Both the position numbers and the translations under genes were made by a program. DNA of 6,041 bases, from positions 1-6,041 of the forward strand of contig JAKQWJ010000020.1 of NCBI GenBank assembly GCA_029562045.1. Direction: 5' to 3'. Of this stretch, positions 1 to 5,246 are shown piece after piece. Source of the stretch: Spirochaetota bacterium. GTDB lineage: Bacteria > Spirochaetota > Spirochaetia > DTKZ01. Positions within the stretch are counted from its first letter, which is position 1, and the number at the start of each line of letters is the position of its first letter. The notes under the pieces were generated by a model. The model was not told the origin of the DNA, did no database searches, and saw only the letters and a list, made by a program, of their open reading frames with translations.

Positions 1-311
1 TTGTTGATCCTGTTCATCTTGTTAATCTTGTTCTTATTTTCGAACCAGTCCCTCAATTAAAAAACAGGATTTACAGAATGTACAAGATTTACAAGATTTT
101 GGGAGGTGAAGAATTTTATCTTGGATATCCGAAAACCCCAAATCCCATCTTGTTAATCTTGTTCTTATTCTTGGACCAGGCAGTAATTATGCGGAAACAG
201 GATACACAAGATTTACAGGATGGAGAAATTTTTAGGTGCCTGTAAGCTTCAATTCCCATCCTGTTGATCTTGTTAATCTTGTCCATCTTGCTTCTTTTCT
301 TTAACCAGGCC
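1..311. repeat. Degenerate 9-nt repeat array with alternating orientation
   Basis: This AT-rich stretch holds no supportable gene. It consists of short blocks with a 9-nt period. Forward blocks with the theme ATCTTGTTA lie at 1-33, 147-164 and 258-293. Inverse blocks with the theme ACAAGATTT lie at 64-99 and 197-223. The core gttaatcttg recurs at 21, 152 and 272, giving a higher-order unit of about 120-131 bp. Each forward block is followed by a shared ACCAG motif (about 45, 175 and 306). The array begins right after the last gene's stop codon. It may be an intergenic mobile or recombinogenic repeat, a 3' RNA structure, or both. The open reading frame entering it from 264 on the plus strand has Ile/Leu-rich low complexity that simply reflects the repeat. 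Confidence 0.85.
16..97. repeat. Inverted repeat pair inside the nonanucleotide array
   Basis: Bases 16-31 and 82-97 are complementary at 15 of 16 positions, so this part of the array can fold into a hairpin with a loop of about 50 nt. The forward block at 147-162 has the same sequence as 16-31 and could pair with 82-97 instead. The inverse block at 206-221 can pair with forward blocks with about two mismatches. Transcribed from the minus strand, this would be a structured 3' end for the upstream operon. There is no GC-rich stem followed by a U-tract, so I do not call an intrinsic terminator. Confidence 0.6.
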
Positions 312-668
312 TTATTCCCGGAGTATTTCCCGCCCCTTTTCCAGAACCCTCTTCCTGATATGCTCAGGCAGGCTGTCCAATTCGACGATATCCACTTTAA
401 AGGCCGAATCCTCTGTTATGCCCATCGCCTGGTAGAGGTCTCCGCCGTCCATGGCCAGATCGATGTCGAAGTGGGGATTACGGGGCATACCTTCCGCCAG
501 GGATCCGAAGAGAAAAACCCGGCGCACTTCCGGGTCCGCCGCCATGATGGTCTTTGCCAGGCGCTCCGCCTCCAGGATGGCCTCTTCCTGCCGTTCCCGG
601 ATTTTTTCCTTCTCCACCGCGTTATCCTTTCTGATGCGCCGGACGAAAGGTTCGGGGTCAAACTTCAC
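312..668 (-). CDS. MNT-domain nucleotidyltransferase, probable antitoxin (second MNT of the triplet)
   Basis: A 118-residue minimal nucleotidyltransferase (MNT, pol-beta fold). A charged helical N-terminal extension (about 5-45) precedes the catalytic core: Gly55-Ser56, Asp68 and Asp70 in DID, and a third carboxylate at Asp93 in KVDIV. The Gly-Ser to Asp spacing is 11 residues, one more than the common GSX10DXD. MNT proteins of the MntA group neutralise HEPN ribonucleases by adding AMP to a tyrosine near the HEPN active site; that role here is inferred from the neighbouring HEPN gene. The start is GTG at 668, overlapping the upstream HEPN stop by 4 nt (GTGA), with GAGG 7 nt upstream. This suggests translational coupling. 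It resembles the MNT at 1157-1531 in length, N-terminal helix and motif spacing, so the two may be paralogues. It is the last gene before the repeat array. Confidence 0.85.
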   Translation of the reverse strand: MKFDPEPFVRRIRKDNAVEKEKIRERQEEAILEAERLAKTIMAADPEVRRVFLFGSLAEGMPRNPHFDIDLAMDGGDLYQAMGITEDSAFKVDIVELDSLPEHIRKRVLEKGREILRE

Positions 669-1156
669 CGTATGGCCTCGGCGATGAGACGCAGCTTCGC
701 GACGAAGGCCTCGTGCCGGCGAGGAAAATCTCGCAGCACCTGCCTGCCGATCTCCTGGATCTCTGCAGTTTTCCGGGGATCCAGGTCTTCGCCGTAGAGG
801 TTCCGGAAGCGGTGGCGAAACTTCATCATTTCGCCAACCGGGTGCTCGTCGGCTGTCTCAAAAAAAGCGGGGCGGATTTCCGGGATCGTCAAGGCCATCT
901 TGTCCACCAGTTCCTTGTGCCACCTGTGGGGAGGAAGACTGTTTTCGAAAAACTTGCTTATCCGGAGAAAATAATTCTCCATGATCCCGTAGATGGAGTG
1001 AAGAGTGTAGCCCAGAGCCGCCCAGTCCAGAGGATCCTGCCCTCCGGCCTGTATCCGTTCCCAGGCCCGAGTGTTCAAATCTTCCGCCCTCCCCAGTTCC
1101 ACCAGATCACCTTCCAGCTCCGCGATAAGAGTCATAAAGGCAGCGTAGGTTTTCAT
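665..1156 (-). CDS. HEPN-domain protein, HepT-like ribonuclease toxin with altered active-site His
   Basis: A 163-residue, all-helical protein that I place in the HepT-like HEPN group. The supporting signs are the HSIYGIMENYF segment (53-63), the WHKELVDKM segment (79-87) and an FRHRFRNLYG active-site region (113-122). HEPN toxins are metal-independent RNases using an Arg-X4-6-His motif, usually RX4HXY in HepT. Aligned to that pattern this protein reads R114, N119, Y121, so the expected catalytic His is Asn (codon AAC). His115 is present but directly follows the Arg. The tyrosine that MntA-type antitoxins would AMPylate is kept. The ATG at 1156 follows the TGA of the upstream MNT with no gap, with GAGGG just upstream, and the 3' end overlaps the next MNT by 4 nt. 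It could be an active variant, a catalytically dead toxin, or a member of a branch where Asn is normal. Confidence 0.8.
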   Translation of the reverse strand: MKTYAAFMTLIAELEGDLVELGRAEDLNTRAWERIQAGGQDPLDWAALGYTLHSIYGIMENYFLRISKFFENSLPPHRWHKELVDKMALTIPEIRPAFFETADEHPVGEMMKFRHRFRNLYGEDLDPRKTAEIQEIGRQVLRDFPRRHEAFVAKLRLIAEAIR

Positions 1157-1531
1157 TCAGCCCTCTTTTTCATACACCAGCCGCCCCTCCCGGCGGATAC
1201 TCTCGGCGTGGACGGGAAGAATCCTCTCCATCTCCACCAGATCCACGGGAAAGCCGCTCATCTCCGCGGCCCTGTCCGCCGCCCGGAGGCCGTCCAGCGG
1301 GTCCTCCAGCCCCTCCACGGCGATGTCGATATCCGACCATTCCCGGAAGCGGGCGGGTTCCAGCAGGGAGCCCCAGCGGTAAATCCTTCGGGGGCGGAAC
1401 TCGTCAATCAGCATCTCCACAATGCGCCGGGCGTCCTCTTCGGCACGCTCCGCCAGCTCCGCCAGCTTTGCCCGTCTCTCTTCTTCCCGACGCCGCAGGT
1501 TCTCCCGGGCCGCGTTTATGTCGAAAGTCAT
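1157..1531 (-). CDS. MNT-domain nucleotidyltransferase, probable antitoxin (first MNT of the triplet)
   Basis: A 124-residue minimal nucleotidyltransferase. Residues 8-45 are a strongly charged Arg/Glu/Ala helix, probably a coiled coil. The catalytic core follows: Gly54-Ser55 (in WGS rather than the usual FGS), Asp67 and Asp69 in SDIDIAV, and a third Asp97 in FPVDLVE. Spacing from Gly-Ser to the first Asp is 11 residues. All three metal-binding carboxylates are present, so it is probably active. By family knowledge it would modify the HEPN protein encoded immediately downstream, which starts directly after its TGA. The ATG at 1531 has a good Shine-Dalgarno (AGGAAAGG) in the 18-nt gap after the AbiEii-like gene. 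Having MNT genes on both sides of one HEPN gene is unusual, since these pairs are normally one to one. Confidence 0.85.
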   Translation of the reverse strand: MTFDINAARENLRRREEERRAKLAELAERAEEDARRIVEMLIDEFRPRRIYRWGSLLEPARFREWSDIDIAVEGLEDPLDGLRAADRAAEMSGFPVDLVEMERILPVHAESIRREGRLVYEKEG

Positions 1532-1549
1532 TGTTGCTGGCCTTTCCTG

Positions 1550-2233
1550 TTAAATTTCATCGCAGTCAGGCCCGGCAAGGCTGTTGGGGCCCAGCTCCGA
1601 CAAGTCCTGGATAACAGCGGTCCAGTCCAGGGCGTCTTTTTCAGGATTCCGGGGAACATAAAAGGGAACCCGGTCCAGCCATTCCAGGGGAAATGTTTTC
1701 GCCCTGTACAGGAGATCCTCCAGGGTCAGTCCTTCTTTTTTCTGTGCTTCTTCCACGATGGTTTTCCACAGAAAATGTCGATTGCGGCAGACTGTCAGAA
1801 TGTCCGCCACATCCCGCGGCTCGTCCCTGCCCAGAATAGTCCCCAGCTTGTTGGACAGGATGTTCCGAACCGTATCGATTTTCCTGGTCCCCCGAAGCTC
1901 AGGGCGCCCGATTCTCGCTGTCCTGTCACATACAAAATCCAGCTTTACCGATATCGGCCCGTGCCGGACTTCAATCCTTTTAAAGTCCCTGGAATCAATC
2001 TGCGCATCTGACTGCGGCCAGACACGGATGAGTTTTTCCTTTTCTTCCCGGAAATTCTCCGCAAACGAAATCGTTTCCAGGGAAAAGAAATCAAGATCAT
2101 CGCTGTATCTGTGGGAAAAGTAAAACCGGGACAGGGCTGTTCCCCCGGTAAGATACCAGGGGGCGTCGCGCGAGAAAACGAGGTCGAGGATATCATCCTG
2201 CAGCTTGTAAATTTCTTTATAAGAAGATTCCAT
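1550..2233 (-). CDS. AbiEii/AbiGii-type nucleotidyltransferase toxin (DUF1814-like)
   Basis: A 227-residue member of the AbiEii/AbiGii nucleotidyltransferase family, known from abortive phage infection and type IV toxin-antitoxin systems. Visible motifs: GGT at 30-32 followed by a HRYSDDLDFF block (41-50) with Asp46 and Asp48; a third carboxylate at Asp99 in VKLDF; Lys129 in SNKLG; and an Arg-Asp-X2-Asp segment at 140-144 matching the family's C-terminal motifs. All expected catalytic residues seem present. Its size fits the short, roughly 220-residue forms. No AbiEi-type winged-helix antitoxin precedes it. The adjacent upstream gene encodes an unrecognised 108-residue protein, and the AGGG upstream of this ATG overlaps that gene's stop region. 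It is probably co-transcribed with vapBC upstream and the MNT-HEPN-MNT genes downstream. Confidence 0.9.
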   Translation of the reverse strand: MESSYKEIYKLQDDILDLVFSRDAPWYLTGGTALSRFYFSHRYSDDLDFFSLETISFAENFREEKEKLIRVWPQSDAQIDSRDFKRIEVRHGPISVKLDFVCDRTARIGRPELRGTRKIDTVRNILSNKLGTILGRDEPRDVADILTVCRNRHFLWKTIVEEAQKKEGLTLEDLLYRAKTFPLEWLDRVPFYVPRNPEKDALDWTAVIQDLSELGPNSLAGPDCDEI

Positions 2234-2244
2234 CGCCTATTTCC

Positions 2245-2571
2245 CTATGGGCGAAACCAATCCAGGCCGGGTACCCGGTGCACCTCGTCCAGATACACCG
2301 TGCGCCAGATCCGCCGCTTTCGCTCCAGATGGGGCAGACGGTAAGGCCTGTCCAGATGCTTCAGGCAGCGGACAATGTCCTCCCGGGAAAAAAGAGCCCG
2401 GGTGTGCTCCCCCGACGGGTCTTCCTGGAAAAGGTGGGTAAAAATTCGCAGGACTTCCCGCTCATCCCCCGAGGAAAGAAGCCTCTCCCAATCCTCCGGT
2501 CTTTCGGTGGTATTGCCCCAGGTGGTAGCCCGGAATGCCGCTTCGATGCGGGCTCTGCGATCAGATTTCAT
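2245..2571 (-). CDS. Unrecognised small protein, candidate partner of the AbiEii-like toxin
   Basis: A 108-residue, highly charged protein that I do not recognise as a named family. It appears soluble and mostly helical: an Arg-rich N-terminus (1-15), a Trp/Glu/Asp-rich middle (about 26-50), an LFSREDIVRCL helix (about 60-70) and an Arg/Tyr/Trp-rich tail ending in LDWFRP. There is no signal peptide or membrane segment. The ATG at 2571 sits 6 nt after the vapC stop, with GAGGA overlapping that stop, and the gene ends 11 nt before the AbiEii-like start. Partners of AbiEii toxins are usually encoded immediately upstream, so the antitoxin or accessory role is inferred from position alone. It is far shorter than typical AbiEi antitoxins and I see no winged-helix DNA-binding region. 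Its tight spacing and clean reading frame support a real gene. Confidence 0.7.
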   Translation of the reverse strand: MKSDRRARIEAAFRATTWGNTTERPEDWERLLSSGDEREVLRIFTHLFQEDPSGEHTRALFSREDIVRCLKHLDRPYRLPHLERKRRIWRTVYLDEVHRVPGLDWFRP

Positions 2572-2577
2572 CAGTCC

Positions 2578-2982
2578 TCACAGCCAGTTCTCCAGCACCA
2601 GGCCGGGAACATTCTCGAAGTCTCTGGTATTGTTTGTTACCAGAACCAGGGCATGGCTTCGGGCCTGAGCGGCTATGTGCAGATCGTTCACTCCCATGGG
2701 GCGTCCCATTTTTTCCTGGGCAGCCCTGATGCTTCCGTAATGGTAGGCTGCCTTTAAATCATAGGGGAGAACACTGAGGCGGCTAAGGAAATCCTCCACC
2801 ACCTCCAGATTTCTCTCCGGATAAAGGCTCTTCTCTGCTCCATGGACAAGCTCGGCGGCAGTGATCACTGAAATCGCCATTCTGTCCCTGTTTTTATTGA
2901 ATACCTCCAGCACCTCCATGGGACGTTTTTTTATCACATAAATGACAATATTGGTGTCCAGAAGGTACTTCAGCATGGCCAT
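2578..2982 (-). CDS. vapC: VapC-type PIN-domain ribonuclease toxin
   Basis: A 134-residue PIN-domain protein, the usual size for VapC toxins, which are Mg-dependent endoribonucleases often cutting initiator tRNA or rRNA. The acidic active site is visible: Asp9 in YLLDTN, Glu44 in AAELVHG, Asp100 in GVNDLHIAAQA, and the C-terminal VTNN/RDF segment (115-122) with Asp121. The family-typical ending VPGLVLENW is present. Nothing is missing, so the toxin is probably active. The start is ambiguous: ATG at 2982 or an in-frame ATG two codons later at 2976, which gives the commoner MLKYLLDTN N-terminus. I keep 2982 because AGGGA lies 13 nt before it and even farther from the second ATG. It starts 3 nt after the vapB stop, the classic antitoxin-first arrangement. 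Confidence 0.95.
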   Translation of the reverse strand: MAMLKYLLDTNIVIYVIKKRPMEVLEVFNKNRDRMAISVITAAELVHGAEKSLYPERNLEVVEDFLSRLSVLPYDLKAAYHYGSIRAAQEKMGRPMGVNDLHIAAQARSHALVLVTNNTRDFENVPGLVLENWL

Positions 2983-2985
2983 AGT

Positions 2986-3219
2986 TCAGAGATCTTCCCT
3001 GGGTTCCTGCCTCTGGTCGGCCCGCTGAGTTAAAAAGTCATCAGTAACGGTATTTTCCCCCAGGAAAAAGGAATCCCAGACATAGTCCGCCGGGGCAATG
3101 ATACGCTCCCGGCCCTGGGCGCGGACCTCCACGGTCTTTACCCCTTCGGGAAAGCGCAGCTCCGCCGGGAGCCTCACCGCCTGAGTCCTATTGTTTGAAA
3201 AAACAGTGCTCTTCGCCAT
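2986..3219 (-). CDS. vapB: VapB-type antitoxin (AbrB/SpoVT-like DNA-binding)
   Basis: A 77-residue antitoxin. The N-terminal swapped-hairpin AbrB-type region is recognisable by SNNRTQAVRLPAELRFPEGV (8-27) followed by KTVEVRAQG (28-36). This half binds DNA and dimerises. The C-terminal part from about residue 47 (WDSFFL onward) is acidic and probably disordered when free. In this family it wraps around VapC and blocks its active site. The ATG at 3219 is preceded by a very strong purine-rich Shine-Dalgarno (GGGGGGAAG) that runs into the inverted repeat at 3229-3261, the probable operator. VapB, alone or with VapC, typically represses its own promoter by binding such a palindrome. It is the first gene of the seven-gene run. 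Confidence 0.95.
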   Translation of the reverse strand: MAKSTVFSNNRTQAVRLPAELRFPEGVKTVEVRAQGRERIIAPADYVWDSFFLGENTVTDDFLTQRADQRQEPREDL

Positions 3220-3228
3220 TTTTCTTCC

Positions 3229-3261
3229 CCCCTGCTATATGCGTTAAGTATATAGCAGGGG
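3229..3261. promoter_or_regulatory. Perfect 12-bp inverted repeat, probable VapB(C) operator
   Basis: Bases 3229-3240 (cccctgctatat) and 3250-3261 (atatagcagggg) are perfect reverse complements separated by 9 nt. The palindrome lies 10 bp upstream of the vapB start codon. It covers the -10 element, the likely transcription start and the edge of the ribosome-binding site. This is the position expected of an autoregulatory operator of a VapBC system, where spaced VapB dimers occupy both arms. The same repeat could also fold in RNA, but the transcript probably starts inside the palindrome, so a DNA operator is the better reading. Confidence 0.85.
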
Positions 3262-3275
3262 TCTGAAACTGTCAA
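3247..3275 (-). promoter_or_regulatory. Near-consensus sigma70-type promoter for the vapBC operon
   Basis: On the minus strand a perfect -35 hexamer TTGACA (3275-3270) is followed by a 17-bp spacer and a -10 hexamer TATACT (3252-3247), one mismatch from TATAAT. Transcription would start around 3240, giving a leader of about 20 nt before the vapB ATG at 3219. The -10 overlaps the inner end of one arm of the inverted repeat and the rest of that arm lies in the spacer, so a bound repressor would exclude RNA polymerase. The promoter is strong on paper, as expected when the product represses it. It lies in the short gap after the metK stop (3302), and I see no terminator between them. Confidence 0.85.
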
Positions 3276-3301
3276 ATTTTTAGAAAACTTTCCCTAGCAC
3301 C

Positions 3302-4474
3302 TCACCCCACAGCCTTCTGTAAGGCCTCCACCATGTCGGTCTTCTCCCAGCTGAAGGAGTCCCGGCCGAAGTGGCCGTAGCAGGAGGTGGCCTGGTAGAT
3401 GGGCCGTAAAAGGTCCAGTTTCCGGATGATCGCCGCCGGGGAGAGGTCGAAGGTGTCCGACACGGCCTGGGCGATCCGGTCCTCCGGGACGGTCCCGGTG
3501 CCGAAGGTGTCCACCATCACCGAGACGGGGAAGGGGACGCCGATGGCGTAGGCCAGCTGGACCTCGCACCTCTCCGCCAGACCGGCGGCCACCACATTCT
3601 TGGCCACGAAGCGGGCCATGTAGGCGGCGGAGCGGTCCACCTTGGAGGGGTCCTTGCCGCTGAAGGCGCCGCCCCCGTGTCGCCCCATGCCGCCGTAGGT
3701 GTCCACGATGATCTTCCGCCCCGTCAGGCCTGAGTCCCCGTGGGGTCCCCCGATGACGAAGCGGCCCGTGGGGTTGACGAAGTATTTGGTGTTCCCGTCC
3801 AGAAGGCCCGTGGGTCCCAGAACGGGTTTGACGATCCGTTCGATGATCTGGTTCTTCAGATCGTTGTAACTGATGGTGTCGTCGTGCTGATGGCTCACCA
3901 CCACGGTGTCGATCCGCACCGGCCGGTGGCCTTCGTACTGGATGGTGACCTGGCTCTTGGAGTCCGGCCGCAGCCAGGTGATGGTCCCCGCCTTGCGGAG
4001 CCCCGCGGCGTACTCCAGCAGCCGGTGGGCGTAAATGATGGGGGCGGGCATCAGTTCGGGGGTCTCGTTGCAGGCGAAGCCGAACATCATCCCCTGGTCC
4101 CCGGCGCCCTGCTGGCCCTCGAACTCCTTCAGGCCCTGGCCGTTCACCCCCTGGCGGATGTCGGGGCTCTGGGCGTGGATCACATTCAGGACGCTCATGC
4201 TGGCGTAGTCCATGCCGTACTCAGGTTTTGTGTAGCCGATCTTCTTGGCCACTCCCCGGGCGATCTCCTGGATGTCCACATAGGTGTTGGTGGTTATCTC
4301 CCCCCCCACCAGGACCATGCCGGTGGTGGTGAAGGTTTCGCAGGCCACCCGGCTCGCCGGGTCGTCCTTCAGGCAGGCGTCCAGAACGGCGTCGCTGACC
4401 TGGTCGGCCAGCTTGTCCGGATGGCCTTCCGAAACGGATTCGGAGGTAAAAAGGTACTTTCGATTCTTTTCCAT
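3302..4474 (-). CDS. metK: S-adenosylmethionine synthetase (methionine adenosyltransferase)
   Basis: Cytosolic enzyme joining ATP and L-methionine to make S-adenosylmethionine with release of phosphate and diphosphate. It is 390 residues, a full-length bacterial MetK. Signature segments are intact: FTSESVSEGHPDK (9-21) with catalytic His18 and Asp20; GAGDQGMMFG (123-132), the family's first signature; DSGLTGRK (247-254) with the ATP/phosphate-contacting Arg253 and Lys254; and GGGAFSGKDPSKVDRSA (267-283), the glycine-rich second signature with Lys274 and Asp275. The ATG at 4474 gives the family-typical N-terminus, with AGGAG 11 nt upstream. It lies 87 nt after the HEPN gene and two genes after ahcY, so the neighbourhood makes SAM and clears its product SAH. 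Base composition is visibly GC-richer than vapBC downstream. I see no SAM riboswitch. Confidence 0.98.
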   Translation of the reverse strand: MEKNRKYLFTSESVSEGHPDKLADQVSDAVLDACLKDDPASRVACETFTTTGMVLVGGEITTNTYVDIQEIARGVAKKIGYTKPEYGMDYASMSVLNVIHAQSPDIRQGVNGQGLKEFEGQQGAGDQGMMFGFACNETPELMPAPIIYAHRLLEYAAGLRKAGTITWLRPDSKSQVTIQYEGHRPVRIDTVVVSHQHDDTISYNDLKNQIIERIVKPVLGPTGLLDGNTKYFVNPTGRFVIGGPHGDSGLTGRKIIVDTYGGMGRHGGGAFSGKDPSKVDRSAAYMARFVAKNVVAAGLAERCEVQLAYAIGVPFPVSVMVDTFGTGTVPEDRIAQAVSDTFDLSPAAIIRKLDLLRPIYQATSCYGHFGRDSFSWEKTDMVEALQKAVG

Positions 4475-4561
4475 GGTTGTCTCATCTCCTCATGGTTCTG
4501 CCACCCCGATCCTGAGCATACCGCCGGGATTCTTCGGGTGTGTCTGAGGGCTGTGCGTCCT
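4475..4561 (-). other. Intergenic leader between the HEPN gene and metK
   Basis: This 87-nt gap holds the metK Shine-Dalgarno (AGGAG, about 4486-4490). I see no convincing -35/-10 pair, no terminator and no motif of the common SAM riboswitch classes. The gap is also too short for a full SAM-I aptamer plus expression platform. metK may therefore be read through from ahcY and the MNT/HEPN pair, or from a promoter I cannot recognise. Confidence 0.5.
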
Positions 4562-5050
4562 CTAGATTGTGAGTTTTGTTTTCAGTTTCTGAAAGGCCGC
4601 CAGGTAGGCTTCCGCCTTTTCCTGGAGCCGCCCGATTTCAGCCTCCCCGTATTCATGGGAGGACAGGTTCCGCTGTTCGATCATATCCAGCCAGAGGGCC
4701 TCGTCCTCGATGAGGCCCTGCTGAAAGGCTTCCCGGTAGCAGCTCCGGGGGTTCCGGCACTCGATACCGTTGTAGGAAAGATAACGCTGTACGGTTTTCC
4801 AGCTCATCTCAAAGGTGAACTCGAAACGCTTCACCAGAATGTCCAGGTACATGTCCCCGAACCCCTCCTGAAAGAGGGAGTCCCGCCGGCGAAGGACCGT
4901 TTCCAGGGCTTCCAGGGCCCGGGAATAATTGTACAGCGAATCCTGAAAGCGCAGTTCCTTGCTTGCACTGTACAGAACCCGTCCCGTGTCCCGCACCCGG
5001 TTCCGGAACCTCTCATCCGAGTGGGCCAGGTTCACCACATCCACCTTCAC
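4562..5050 (-). CDS. HEPN protein of the HI0074 type (nucleotidyltransferase substrate-binding), carrying the C-terminal end of an MNT domain
   Basis: Residue numbers are from a possible GTG start at 5050 (162 residues). Residues 31-162 match the HI0074-type HEPN family: KELRFQDSLYNYSRALEALE (31-50), then an RFEFTFEMSWKTVQRYL helix (75-91), then the RNLSSHEY active site (127-134). The last has an intact RX4HXY (Arg127, His132, Tyr134), so unlike the HEPN at 665-1156 this one looks catalytically competent. Residues 1-27 (KVDVVNL to GRVLY) instead look like the last strand and tail of the MNT domain whose front half is read in another frame (5047-5244). One added base near 5059 would join both into a 227-residue MNT-HEPN fusion. 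The GTG overlaps the MNT TGA (GTGA), so coupled translation of two polypeptides is also possible. I see no good start directly before the HEPN part. The open frame extends to an ATG at 5176, but that upstream part is out of frame with the MNT coding sequence. Confidence 0.8.
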   Translation of the reverse strand: MKVDVVNLAHSDERFRNRVRDTGRVLYSASKELRFQDSLYNYSRALEALETVLRRRDSLFQEGFGDMYLDILVKRFEFTFEMSWKTVQRYLSYNGIECRNPRSCYREAFQQGLIEDEALWLDMIEQRNLSSHEYGEAEIGRLQEKAEAYLAAFQKLKTKLTI

Positions 5051-5244
5051 CAGGCTGCGAGGCTCTCCACCTCCGCCGTAATGGGGCCCAGGTCGTTGAT
5101 TTCCGGATCCAGAAAGGCGATGTCGATATCGCTCTCCTTCCCGGCGGTCCCCTCCGCTTCGGAGCCGTAGAGCCATATCCTTTCGGGCCGGGCATGCCGG
5201 AGAATGATTCCCCGGACGGCCCTGATGATTTCCCCCCGGGTCAT
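5047..5244 (-). CDS. MNT-domain nucleotidyltransferase (HI0073 type), 3' part frameshifted
   Basis: A 65-residue reading frame with the first half of a minimal nucleotidyltransferase: helix 1-20, then IWLYGSEAEGTAGKESDIDIAF (23-44) with a standard GSX10DXD motif (Gly27-Ser28, Asp39, Asp41). MNT proteins are about 95-120 residues, so it is too short. The missing third-carboxylate strand (KVDVV) and the C-terminal tail occur directly downstream in the frame of the HEPN gene. Adding one C on the coding strand near 5059 gives a continuous ESLRSLVKVDVVNL. I conclude the gene is frameshifted by a one-base loss, real or a sequencing error. It starts 2 nt after the ahcY stop, an unusually tight link between an antitoxin-type gene and a housekeeping gene. 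The predicted role is AMPylation and silencing of the HEPN partner. Confidence 0.8.
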   Translation of the reverse strand: MTRGEIIRAVRGIILRHARPERIWLYGSEAEGTAGKESDIDIAFLDPEINDLGPITAEVESLAAW

Positions 5245-5246
5245 GC

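Noticed and set aside
1..311. A CRISPR array
   Set aside because: The units are 9-nt degenerate tandem repeats in both orientations, without unique spacers of constant length or neighbouring cas genes.
264..797. A 177-residue plus-strand open frame starting with an Ile/Leu-rich segment resembling a signal or membrane helix
   Set aside because: The hydrophobic start is the 9-nt repeat read as three-residue units, and the rest is antisense to the MNT gene.
713..2011. A 432-residue plus-strand open frame opposite the HEPN, MNT and AbiEii-like genes
   Set aside because: It spans several well-supported minus-strand genes, shows no motifs, and has composition expected of antisense reading.
4482..4493. 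A tiny minus-strand reading frame ATG-AGG-AGA-TGA just before metK, which could act as a regulatory minigene with rare Arg codons
   Set aside because: It coincides with the metK Shine-Dalgarno, which explains the sequence more simply. There is no evidence it is translated.
4475..4561. A SAM-sensing riboswitch upstream of metK
   Set aside because: The gap is short and I found none of the conserved stems or motifs of known SAM riboswitch classes.
3740..5170. A 476-residue plus-strand open frame opposite metK and the HEPN gene
   Set aside because: It is antisense to a clearly conserved metK and HEPN gene, with composition typical of the reverse strand of GC-rich coding DNA and no recognisable domain.
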